Shown: positions 1 through 5,126, counted from the first letter of the stretch. The stretch: 5,378 nucleotides of DNA from Bacteroidota bacterium (GCA_018830765.1 JAHJRJ010000146.1:1-5378); one strand, 5' to 3'. The notes: a model not told the origin generated them from the sequence alone. Made by a program: numbers and translations.

Positions 1-1
1 C

Positions 2-2164
2 GGGCTTCCCCAAAGAGGAACAATACGGATTGAAGAGCCAAATGCAGCGATCGGCGGTCTCAATTCCGGCGAACATAGCAGAGGGATACGGGCGGGCGAA
101 TCGGAAGGAATACCTGCATTTCCTATCGTACTCGCGGGCATCGCTGATGGAAGAAGTCGGGAAAATGCTCACGCGCCTAATACAATCCCTCAAAGCACAC
201 TAAACCCTAATGCCTCCACCCCAAACCCTATTCCCTACACCCTAAGCACTGCCTATTCCCTAATCCCCAAAGTTACTCCTGAGCAGGTTGCAAAGATGGC
301 TTTTGCCGATATTGCCTGCGGCTCAGGTTCGTTTTTGATTGAAGTTTACACCCAGTTGTTGGATTACCACACAAAATATTACCTTGACCATCCCGAGCAA
401 GCAAAAAAGGGCGATATTGAAACGCGCGAAGGTAAAACGGTTCTCTCGCTCAAGAAACGACAGGAGATTTTGACTAATAATATTTACGGCGTTGATATTG
501 ATTTTCAGGCGACGGAAGTTACACAACTATCGCTTTACCTTAAATTGCTTGAAGACGTAACGATGAACGATGCTTTCCAATACAGCTTATTGAAGGAAAA
601 GATACTACCCGACTTACGGAATAATATTGTTTGCGGCAACTCGTTGATAGGGACTGATATTTTAGAAGGCAAGCTGTTCGACAGCGAAGAAGAGCGTAAA
701 CTCAACCCGATGAATTTTGAAGATGCTTTTCCAAAAGTAATGCAAAAGGGTGGTTTTGATGCAGTTGTGGGGAACCCGCCGTACCGTAAAGAACGAGACA
801 GTATAGAGTTCATCGCCGACTTAAAGAGGTCGAAATTTGGGAAGCAATACTACGAGGGTAAAATGAATCTATGGTATTTCTTTCTCCATAGAGCTATAGA
901 ATTAACGAAAAAAGGCGGCTTCATTTCATTTATAGTTTCGTCGTACTGGTTGAAAGGTTCTGGTGCCAGAAAGTTGATACAGCACGTAAAAGCCGAATGT
1001 AGTTTCGTTGACACAGTCGAATTTACTAAGAATAAAATATTCGATAAAGTCAGCGGTCAACATATGATATTTACGGTCATCAGAGACAAAAAAAATCAAA
1101 AGGTGAAATGTCAACGTTTCACATCGGAGGGTCTTCATCCGAACGAGATTGCTCGTGTGCTAACAGAAAAATCTGCCAAGCAGTCTCAAGTTTATTCTGT
1201 GGACGAAGTTCAGTTTTACACTATTGATGGAAAAATAAATTTTGGGCTGGGATCCTATTTGTACATTCTTAGTCATTTGGAAAAATCTTCATTTCAACTA
1301 GAAAACGGGAGTGGGTCATTTGAGGTTAGCCAAGGAATTGTCGAAGCACCAGATTCGATTAGCCGTGCCGTCGCAGAGTATGCCAATCAACCTGAATTGG
1401 CAGGTGAAGGAGTTTTCGTTTTATCAAAAAGAGAAATAAAAAAAATCAGGTTTAACGAACGGGAAAAATTGTTTATTAAACGGTACCTTCATGCTGCCGA
1501 TGTTAGTCGTTATCACTGGCAATTTTCAGGCTACTTCGTTTTCTATATCGGTAACAAAGAAAATAAACAAATCGATAGGGCGAGATGGTTGTATCCTAAC
1601 ATTAGTAGGCATTTGGATCGGTACAAAGGCTTTATCACTTCTTCGAACCGTCCCTATGGTATTCATCGCACTCGTGAAAGTCGTTTTTTCGCGAGCGAAA
1701 AGCTATTGTGTCCTAACATGTTTGATAGGCCAAATTTTGCATACTGCGTCGATGAATACTATGTAAATTTTGCATTTAACGTTATTATCTCTGGACAGAC
1801 TTCTTACTCTCTCAAGTACTTGCTTGGTTTATTAAACTCTAAATTAGGGGCTTTTTGGTTTAACATTAACGGTAAGAAGCGCGGAATAAACAATGATGTC
1901 GGAGTTGCGGTGATGCGACAATTTCCTGTTCACCGCATCAATTTTTCCAATTTAGCAGAGATAGATTGGCATGACAATATAGTCAACTTAGTCGAGCAGA
2001 TGTTGTCGGCGAAGCAAAGAGCCGCTGCCGCTAAAACAGATGCGGAGATAAATAAACTCGAACTTCAAATTGACTCACTCGACCGCAAAATAGACGAGGC
2101 GGTGTATGAGCTGTATGGTTTAACTGAGGAAGAGATAAGGACTGTGGAGGGGGATGGTGGATAA
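2..2164 (+). CDS. Eco57I/TaqI-type DNA adenine N6-methyltransferase (type IIG restriction-modification-like), 5' partial
   Basis: This protein probably methylates adenine N6 in a specific DNA site using S-adenosylmethionine. Members of this family are often fused restriction-modification enzymes, with a nuclease domain at the N terminus that would lie outside this window. Counting from the ATG at 296 (622 residues), the SAM-binding motif I is DIACGSGSFL at residues 5-14, an acidic motif GVDID lies at 65-69, NNIVCGNS at 109-116, and the catalytic NPPY (motif IV) at 160-163. A TaqI-like target-recognition region follows (GLLNSKLGAFWFN, then VAVMRQFPV). The end is a helical, charged tail from about residue 560 with the family-typical YELYGLTEEEI. 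The ATG at 296 is only the first ATG. Homology starts earlier (VTPEQVAKM from base 272), the frame is open back to base 2 without any ATG, and motif I sits too close to residue 1 for a true start. The frame therefore runs through an inserted four-helix-bundle ORF and repeat tract. Methylase identity is secure; nuclease activity and the true start are unknown. Confidence 0.88.
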   Translation, partial: GLPQRGTIRIEEPNAAIGGLNSGEHSRGIRAGESEGIPAFPIVLAGIADGRSRENAHAPNTIPQSTLNPNASTPNPIPYTLSTAYSLIPKVTPEQVAKMAFADIACGSGSFLIEVYTQLLDYHTKYYLDHPEQAKKGDIETREGKTVLSLKKRQEILTNNIYGVDIDFQATEVTQLSLYLKLLEDVTMNDAFQYSLLKEKILPDLRNNIVCGNSLIGTDILEGKLFDSEEERKLNPMNFEDAFPKVMQKGGFDAVVGNPPYRKERDSIEFIADLKRSKFGKQYYEGKMNLWYFFLHRAIELTKKGGFISFIVSSYWLKGSGARKLIQHVKAECSFVDTVEFTKNKIFDKVSGQHMIFTVIRDKKNQKVKCQRFTSEGLHPNEIARVLTEKSAKQSQVYSVDEVQFYTIDGKINFGLGSYLYILSHLEKSSFQLENGSGSFEVSQGIVEAPDSISRAVAEYANQPELAGEGVFVLSKREIKKIRFNEREKLFIKRYLHAADVSRYHWQFSGYFVFYIGNKENKQIDRARWLYPNISRHLDRYKGFITSSNRPYGIHRTRESRFFASEKLLCPNMFDRPNFAYCVDEYYVNFAFNVIISGQTSYSLKYLLGLLNSKLGAFWFNINGKKRGINNDVGVAVMRQFPVHRINFSNLAEIDWHDNIVNLVEQMLSAKQRAAAAKTDAEINKLELQIDSLDRKIDEAVYELYGLTEEEIRTVEGDGG
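3..203 (+). CDS. Four-helix-bundle protein (23S rRNA intervening-sequence/S23, Avd-like), 5' partial and internally shortened
   Basis: Reading frame 3 encodes the C-terminal 66 residues of a small four-helix-bundle protein of the family found in 23S rRNA intervening sequences and related to the Avd protein of diversity-generating retroelements. The signature is the run GFPKEEQYGLKSQM, then RSAVSIPANIAEGYGR at about residues 16-31 of this piece, and ANRKEYLHFL. Family members bind nucleic acid where studied; the role of stand-alone copies is unclear. In usual relatives about 25-30 residues (helix 3 and the turn into helix 4) separate the serine-rich segment after HFL from the final EEVGKML...LIxSLK helix. 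Here SRASL joins directly to MEEVGKML near base 146, so an in-frame internal deletion is likely. The ORF lies inside the methylase reading frame, shifted by one base. The stop (201-203) is followed at once by a heptamer repeat tract. Family assignment is strong; a working product is doubtful. Confidence 0.75.
   Translation, partial: GFPKEEQYGLKSQMQRSAVSIPANIAEGYGRANRKEYLHFLSYSRASLMEEVGKMLTRLIQSLKAH
204..267 (+). repeat. Degenerate heptanucleotide tandem repeat, CCCTAAN type
   Basis: Directly after the four-helix-bundle stop codon, the sequence runs in 7-nt steps of a degenerate CCCTAAN unit (examples: ACCCTAA, ACCCTAT, TCCCTAC, TGCCTAT). Six units are in phase from 204 to 245, then a 4-nt slip (246-249), then two more units and a partial one. 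The tract is almost free of G on this strand and is quite unlike the flanking DNA. Although TAA occurs three times, none falls in the methylase frame, so the tract reads as a proline/asparagine/threonine-rich linker. It probably marks the right end of the inserted element, because methylase homology resumes within a few bases. Confidence 0.72.
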
Positions 2165-2182
2165 AGAGGAAGTAAAAAAAAC

Positions 2183-2231
2183 AATAATGAATATCGAACA
2201 CCGAACACCGAATATCGAATAATGAATTATG
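2183..2231 (+). repeat. Heptanucleotide tandem repeat, AATATCG type (array A)
   Basis: Seven uninterrupted 7-nt units lie 18 bases after the methylase stop. They are variants of AATATCG: AATAATG, AATATCG, AACACCG (twice), AATATCG, AATAATG, AATTATG. The first two bases are always AA and the last always G, with variation at the inner positions. The order is nearly mirror-like around the two AACACCG units. It is too short and too regular in period to be a CRISPR, and no protein-coding reading is apparent. Confidence 0.8.
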
Positions 2232-2323
2232 CATCGTTCACCCCGTTATACGGGGTTCACGCTGATGCGAGGGGAAAAAAGAACGCCGTAGGAGTTTAAC
2301 ATCCCTGACGCGTGTAGAAACCA
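2231..2323. repeat. REP-like hairpin block between two heptamer arrays
   Basis: The block starts with nested inverted repeats. GCATC (2231-2235) pairs with GATGC (2264-2268), and inside it CCCCGT (2241-2246) pairs with ACGGGG (2250-2255) across a TAT loop. A second, less regular stretch follows and ends in GTGTAGAAACC (2312-2322). AAACC (2318-2322) can also pair with GGTTT (2327-2331). Short palindromes followed by a GTAGAAA motif resemble dispersed intergenic elements that I recall from Bacteroidota/Ignavibacteria genomes; that is memory, not a search result. No run of T follows the stems, so an intrinsic terminator is unlikely. No gene is visible here. Confidence 0.5.
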
Positions 2324-2326
2324 TAC

Positions 2327-2374
2327 GGTTTAACGCATGAGGAGATAAGGATTGTAGAAGGAGATGGTGTATAA
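2327..2374 (+). pseudogene. Decayed duplicate of a methylase gene 3' end
   Basis: In one frame this stretch reads GLTHEEIRIVEGDGV followed by a TAA stop at 2372-2374. This copies the last residues of the upstream methylase (GLTEEEIRTVEGDGG, stop at 2162-2164). The two 48-nt segments are collinear without gaps and agree at about 39 positions. The similarity continues past the stop: a purine-rich spacer of 17-18 nt, then a heptamer array starting with the same two units. Just 5' of the relic the frame has a TAG (2315-2317) and no homology, so only the tail remains. It is either a partial tandem duplication or the last trace of a second, deleted methylase gene. Confidence 0.65.
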
Positions 2375-2391
2375 AAGAAGAGTCAAATTTC

Positions 2392-2454
2392 AATAATGAA
2401 TATCGAACACTCGACGAGTCGAGTCGTCGACCGAATATTGAATGATGAATGAAA
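2392..2454 (+). repeat. Heptanucleotide repeat, AATATCG type (array B), with palindromic 21-nt insertion
   Basis: The array begins AATAATG, AATATCG as in array A and ends AATATTG, AATGATG, with a total length that keeps 7-nt phase. Where array A has AACACCG, this copy is split after AACAC by a 21-nt GC-rich segment (2411-2431), exactly three repeat lengths. That segment can form a hairpin: TCGACGA (2411-2417) pairs with TCGTCGA (2424-2430) around a 6-nt loop. Confidence 0.7.
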
Positions 2455-2485
2455 AGATTACTGCGCCTTTTGCGTTCGTTGTCCG

Positions 2486-2539
2486 GCTCGTTTCACGAAA
2501 CGAGACCCTGCCTAAAGGCGGGTGTGAACCCAAACGAGC
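2486..2539. repeat. Compact multi-hairpin element between convergent genes
   Basis: Three hairpins follow each other. CTCGTTT (2487-2493) pairs with AAACGAG (2498-2504) over a CACG loop. CCTGCC (2507-2512) pairs with GGCGGG (2517-2522) over TAAA, with one G-T pair. GGGT (2520-2523) can pair with ACCC (2528-2531) over GTGA, in competition with the second. The outer arms GCTCGTTT (2486-2493) and AAACGAGC (2532-2539) also match, so an alternative fold encloses the whole element. It lies just past the end of the phospholipase gene on the minus strand, but neither strand shows the T-run of a standard terminator. Confidence 0.6.
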
Positions 2540-2545
2540 TAAAAA

Positions 2546-3766
2546 TTATTCTTCAATTTTGGGCGGTGTGTATTCCACTTCAGGTTTTATCAGATAACTG
2601 TACGGCCCGTCCCAACTCGTTAAATAAATATCGCGCAGTTTTTGAACAATCTTTCGGTTTTCTACAACCACACCTATATTTCTGCCTGAATAGAAATAAC
2701 TCTTTTCCCAATTACTCGTGCCTAACCAACATTTCTTTCCGTCGACCAACAAATATTTACGGTGATCAACTCGGGCAAAAGGTATGAAACCGCCCGACCA
2801 TTCCGGTATTGTGCTCATCTTCACTTCGATGTTTGGAACAACGCTTAAACTTTTCAGGAAATTAATAGTTGGTTTTCGTTTAGACCAATCAGACGTCATA
2901 ACGTGTACCTTAACTCCGCGAACGGCAGCGCGGCGTAATGCATTGTCCAATTCGGCGTAATAAACTTTATCGCGCGCGATCGGGGTATAAGTTAAAACGT
3001 GAAAGAATACCTCCTTCTCAGCAGAGTCAATTAGCTGAATCAGGTGTGTCTCATCCCATAAATTTTTATCCGTGATATAATCAATCGGACTGAATGTAGG
3101 ATAGTATTTGATAGTATCACCATCCTCATAAAGATATAGCGGCACTTGATAAGACTTCCTTTTTACAATTTCTTTTTTTGGCCAAGTTTTGTTCGGGTCG
3201 GACAGCATCCAATCAATCTCAAAAATATCTTTATAGACGTTTGCTATTCTCTCATCGGTAATTTTAAATCCCAATTCAAAAATATGTTTAAGCGCCCGCC
3301 AGTCGAAGTTTTGGCTTCCTAAAAAAGTCTCACGGTTATCCACGATAAAATATTTTGAGTGTTGAACGCCGCCTAAAATCTTTCTGTAATCAATAAATCT
3401 TAAATCTATTTCTATAACTTTCTTCAGCCGGTCGTAAGTCTCGGGGTATGTTTTGTACATCCCTGCCTCACCGATTAAACGGATTTTGACTCCGCGTTTT
3501 GCTGCGTCTTCTATCTCTTGGATAACATCTTCCAACGGTTCGCCTGGTTCATTCGAGATATAAAACTGTTCGATATCCAAAGTCTTCTTCGCATTCCCGA
3601 TCATTTCCAGCCATACTTCCTTCGCGTTTCTAACATCCGGATTATCGAACGGAGTTTCTATCGGCACACTCTCAACAATCTCAAAATTTTTATATCCGAA
3701 ATGTTGTCCGTTTAAAATAATTACCTGGATGATGAGTAATAATAAAATTATTAATATACTTTTCAT
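2546..3766 (-). CDS. Exported phospholipase D superfamily protein, two HKD motifs, PLD3/PLD4-like
   Basis: The 406-residue protein belongs to the phospholipase D superfamily, which cleaves phosphodiester bonds in lipids or nucleic acids through a paired histidine active site. Both HKD motifs are complete: HSKYFIVD (H136, K138, D143), followed by GSQNFDWRAL, and HRKYLLVD (H335, K337, D342), followed by GTSNWEKSYF. The GSxNxDWR and GTSNW contexts resemble the PLD3/PLD4 and poxvirus K4/F13 branch, some of which are 5' exonucleases acting on single-stranded DNA rather than phospholipases. The N terminus is a hydrophobic segment (about residues 3-18, very rich in Ile and Leu), a signal peptide or membrane anchor; no lipobox cysteine is seen. 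I chose the ATG at 3766, not the one at 3796, because AAAGGAAAG precedes it and the extra ten residues are charged and polar ahead of the signal. The true substrate cannot be told from sequence. The gene converges with the methylase. Confidence 0.88.
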   Translation of the reverse strand: MKSILIILLLLIIQVIILNGQHFGYKNFEIVESVPIETPFDNPDVRNAKEVWLEMIGNAKKTLDIEQFYISNEPGEPLEDVIQEIEDAAKRGVKIRLIGEAGMYKTYPETYDRLKKVIEIDLRFIDYRKILGGVQHSKYFIVDNRETFLGSQNFDWRALKHIFELGFKITDERIANVYKDIFEIDWMLSDPNKTWPKKEIVKRKSYQVPLYLYEDGDTIKYYPTFSPIDYITDKNLWDETHLIQLIDSAEKEVFFHVLTYTPIARDKVYYAELDNALRRAAVRGVKVHVMTSDWSKRKPTINFLKSLSVVPNIEVKMSTIPEWSGGFIPFARVDHRKYLLVDGKKCWLGTSNWEKSYFYSGRNIGVVVENRKIVQKLRDIYLTSWDGPYSYLIKPEVEYTPPKIEE

Positions 3767-3769
3767 ATT

Positions 3770-3778
3770 CTTTCCTTT
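3770..3778 (-). promoter_or_regulatory. Ribosome binding site deciding the phospholipase start
   Basis: AAAGGAAAG on the minus strand sits just upstream of the ATG at 3766. The alternative ATG at 3796 has no purine-rich site before it. This supports the shorter protein with its signal peptide at the very N terminus. Confidence 0.6.
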
Positions 3779-3830
3779 ATATTCGTAGTATTCCATAAAT
3801 GCGAGTCGTAAGCAATTTTAACTAATAAAT

Positions 3831-3862
3831 GGTTTCCTGAAGATTCATTCCTTCAAGAAACC
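3831..3862 (-). terminator. 12-bp-stem hairpin, possible terminator or leader structure
   Basis: Two 12-nt arms (3831-3842 and 3851-3862) pair around an 8-nt loop. The single imperfect position is a G-U wobble in minus-strand RNA but a C-A mismatch in plus-strand RNA, so the structure suits a minus-strand transcript. It lies between the protease relic and the phospholipase start, with only a weak T-containing stretch after it. It could end transcription from the small-protein genes or form part of the phospholipase 5' leader. The rest of 3767-3888 shows nothing clear. Confidence 0.45.
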
Positions 3863-3888
3863 AACCGAATAAATTTAAAGAAGAAATA

Positions 3889-4152
3889 TCAATAAAACAA
3901 TATTTCCGACTTGTTTACCTCGGCATCTAATTCGGTTCTATACATCATTTGACGATACCTATGGCGGATTATTACAGTACCACTTGCCCCCTGTATCAAT
4001 TAAGGCATTAACGCTAATTGTTGGAACACTTTTCCCTTGTTGTTTAAAATTTTCTTGAACAATCCGAGGATGAGTAATGGTAACTTTGATGAAAGCCCCC
4101 ATTTGATTTAAAACGACTGGTGGTGGAATCTGAACGATTGATTTTTTACCAT
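3889..4152 (-). pseudogene. Retropepsin-like aspartic protease gene, frameshifted
   Basis: The minus strand encodes KKSIVQIPPPVVLNQMGAF, then FIKVTITHPRIVQENF and VPTISVNALIDTG, the start of a small retroviral-type aspartic protease with the catalytic Asp-Thr-Gly. The coding is broken twice. The ATG at 4152-4150, preceded by AGGAG, needs one more A in the A-run (4142-4147) to enter the protease frame. After DTG, one G too many in the run 3987-3991 shifts the frame; removing it gives DTGASGTVI and an open frame to the TGA at 3891-3889. Even then the end (about 88 residues in all) does not look like the usual protease C-terminal half, so the 3' end may be truncated or replaced. The ATG overlaps the last codons of the preceding small gene, suggesting translational coupling when intact. 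Both lesions are in homopolymers, so sequencing error is possible. Confidence 0.7.
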
Positions 4153-4355
4153 CTTTCTCCTAAATGGTAAACAAGAAAGTTTGCGTCCAATCCATATAAA
4201 CGCACCCCTTCCTCTGCTGCCCGTTCATAACTATCATAAGAACCCACTAATTTTTCTTCAAATACAAGAATAAATTTGTTCTTATGCTCTTTGAGTAAAG
4301 ATTCTTTGTTTTCATTAACAAAATCAAGATTTTTCTTTAAATTTTTTCCTCCCAT
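4146..4355 (-). CDS. Small DUF5678-like protein of unknown function
   Basis: The 69-residue protein has a lysine-rich N terminus, then FVNENKESLLKEHKNKFILV, a short strand pair around KLVGSYDSYE, a helix YERAAEEGVRLYG and a final strand FLVYHLGERW. This arrangement (helix, KFILV strand, 'deeds of the day' xxYxxAxEEG helix, closing strand) resembles DUF5678-type small proteins, which I recall next to retropepsin-like protease genes; the assignment is by eye. The start at 4355 is well supported by GAGGAGGT seven bases upstream. The stop codon region overlaps the start of the protease relic by a few bases, so the two once formed a coupled pair. A TATAAT lies shortly upstream. No signal peptide or membrane segment is seen, so it is probably cytoplasmic. 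The gene itself appears intact although its partner is broken. Confidence 0.7.
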   Translation of the reverse strand: MGGKNLKKNLDFVNENKESLLKEHKNKFILVFEEKLVGSYDSYERAAEEGVRLYGLDANFLVYHLGERW

Positions 4356-4362
4356 GTTTTTT

Positions 4363-4387
4363 ACCTCCTCGTTTCAATTAAATTATA
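4363..4387 (-). promoter_or_regulatory. RBS and -10 box for the small DUF5678-like gene
   Basis: On the minus strand, TATAAT (4387-4382) is followed by GAGGAGGT (4370-4363) and then the ATG at 4355. No good -35 is seen. The region where it would fall is inside the neighbouring inverted-repeat element, so the element may contribute to or have displaced the promoter. The short distance between the -10 and the RBS implies a very short leader. Confidence 0.45.
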
Positions 4388-4395
4388 CACATTTT

Positions 4396-4496
4396 CGCCT
4401 AACGTCCCGCGTGTTTGCGAAGTTGCCTTTAGGCATTTGGGTGAGCCCCGCTTTCAGCGGGGTAAACTCCGCGAACCGCAAACACGCTGTTAGGCG
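4396..4496. repeat. 101-nt inverted-repeat element with attC-like ends
   Basis: The ends are CGCCTAAC (4396-4403) and GTTAGGCG (4489-4496), a perfect inverted repeat. GCCTAAC fits the attC R'' consensus RYYYAAC and GTTAGGC fits R' GTTRRRY. Inside, GCGTGTTTGCG (4409-4419) pairs perfectly with CGCAAACACGC (4477-4487), placed like L''/L' boxes. Two further hairpins fill the centre: TGCC/GGCA (4424-4435) and CCCCGCT/AGCGGGG (4446-4462). Against a standard attC, the spacers between boxes are unequal (5 and 1 nt) and the inner arms lack the usual unpaired extra base. It begins 12 bases past the rubrerythrin stop on the minus strand, the position expected for an attC in a gene cassette. No integrase is in the window. 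It could instead be a dispersed MITE-like or terminator element. Confidence 0.6.
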
Positions 4497-4508
4497 ATGT
4501 TGCCATCT

Positions 4509-5084
4509 TTAGTAATTCTCACTTAACACTTCAAAATATGCTCTTGGATGATCGCATGCAGGACACTTCTCAGGTACTTCCACGCCTTCATGGATATACC
4601 CGCAGTTCCGGCACTTCCACTTTATAACTTTATCTTTCTTGAAAACCTTATTTTTCTCAACGTTCTCAAAGAGAGTTAGATATCGCTTCTCGTGCTGTTT
4701 TTCTGCTACTGCTATGGTGCTAAATACTGCGGATATTTCTGAGAAACCTTCTTCCTCTGCAATACGAGCAAATTCGGGATACATCTTTGTATGTTCATAA
4801 TTTTCTCCTTGAGCGGCTGATTTCAGATTCGCTTTTGTATCCCCAATTATACCTGCTGGAAAACTGGCAGAAATCTCAACCTCTCCACCTTCCAAGAATT
4901 TAAAGAGCCTCTTGGCATGTTCTTTTTCATTATCCGCACTCTCCAGAAAGATTGCAGAAATCTGTTCATAACCTTTCTTCTTTGCCTGCGAGGCGAAGTA
5001 GGTATAGCGATTTCTTGCCTGCGATTCACCGGCAAAAGCTGTGAGAAGATTTATCTCTGTTTTAGTTCCTTTCAAACTTTTCAT
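4509..5084 (-). CDS. Rubrerythrin (diiron NADH peroxidase with C-terminal rubredoxin domain)
   Basis: Rubrerythrin is a cytoplasmic peroxidase that reduces hydrogen peroxide to water in anaerobes and microaerophiles, taking electrons through its rubredoxin centre. The 191-residue length is typical. The N-terminal ferritin-like four-helix domain (about residues 1-145) carries the diiron ligands in the expected places: E20 (FAGESQARNRY), E53 and H56 (DNEKEH), E94 and E97 (GENYEH), E128 and H131 (AEKQH). The C-terminal rubredoxin domain has the four iron-binding cysteines as CRNC (158, 161) and CPAC (174, 177). The start is fixed by AAAGGAGGT six bases upstream. It appears to be transcribed alone, with dyad repeats over its promoter and an attC-like inverted repeat immediately after its stop. 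The name rbr is common for this family but paralogues exist, so no symbol is assigned. Function is secure. Confidence 0.96.
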   Translation of the reverse strand: MKSLKGTKTEINLLTAFAGESQARNRYTYFASQAKKKGYEQISAIFLESADNEKEHAKRLFKFLEGGEVEISASFPAGIIGDTKANLKSAAQGENYEHTKMYPEFARIAEEEGFSEISAVFSTIAVAEKQHEKRYLTLFENVEKNKVFKKDKVIKWKCRNCGYIHEGVEVPEKCPACDHPRAYFEVLSENY

Positions 5085-5090
5085 TTTTAG

Positions 5091-5099
5091 ACCTCCTTT
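5091..5099 (-). promoter_or_regulatory. Near-perfect Shine-Dalgarno site of rubrerythrin
   Basis: AAAGGAGGT on the minus strand lies six bases before the ATG at 5084. It fixes the start codon and shows that this organism uses strong Shine-Dalgarno initiation. Confidence 0.85.
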
Positions 5100-5126
5100 T
5101 TATTTTTAACCGTGCCCTTCACAAAA

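Noticed and set aside
204..267. Telomere-like repeat, because CCCTAAA resembles plant telomeres
   Set aside because: The units are degenerate, few and internal to a bacterial gene; the resemblance is only in the motif.
1491..1766. Plus-strand 91-residue ORF inside the methylase
   Set aside because: It is an out-of-frame shadow of the methylase recognition region.
2231..2268. CRISPR repeat-like palindrome (GTTCACCCC...GGGGTTCAC)
   Set aside because: There is only one copy, with no spacers of constant length and no cas genes; the neighbouring repeats are 7-nt tandem units.
2487..2522. Intrinsic terminator for the phospholipase or methylase gene
   Set aside because: The stems are good but no T-run follows on either strand.
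2449..2787. Plus-strand ORF of 112 residues
   Set aside because: It crosses the hairpin cluster and lies antisense to the well-supported phospholipase D gene; no family resemblance.
4276..4512. Plus-strand 78-residue ORF over the small gene and inverted repeat
   Set aside because: It is antisense to the DUF5678-like gene and reads through the structured element; composition is not protein-like.
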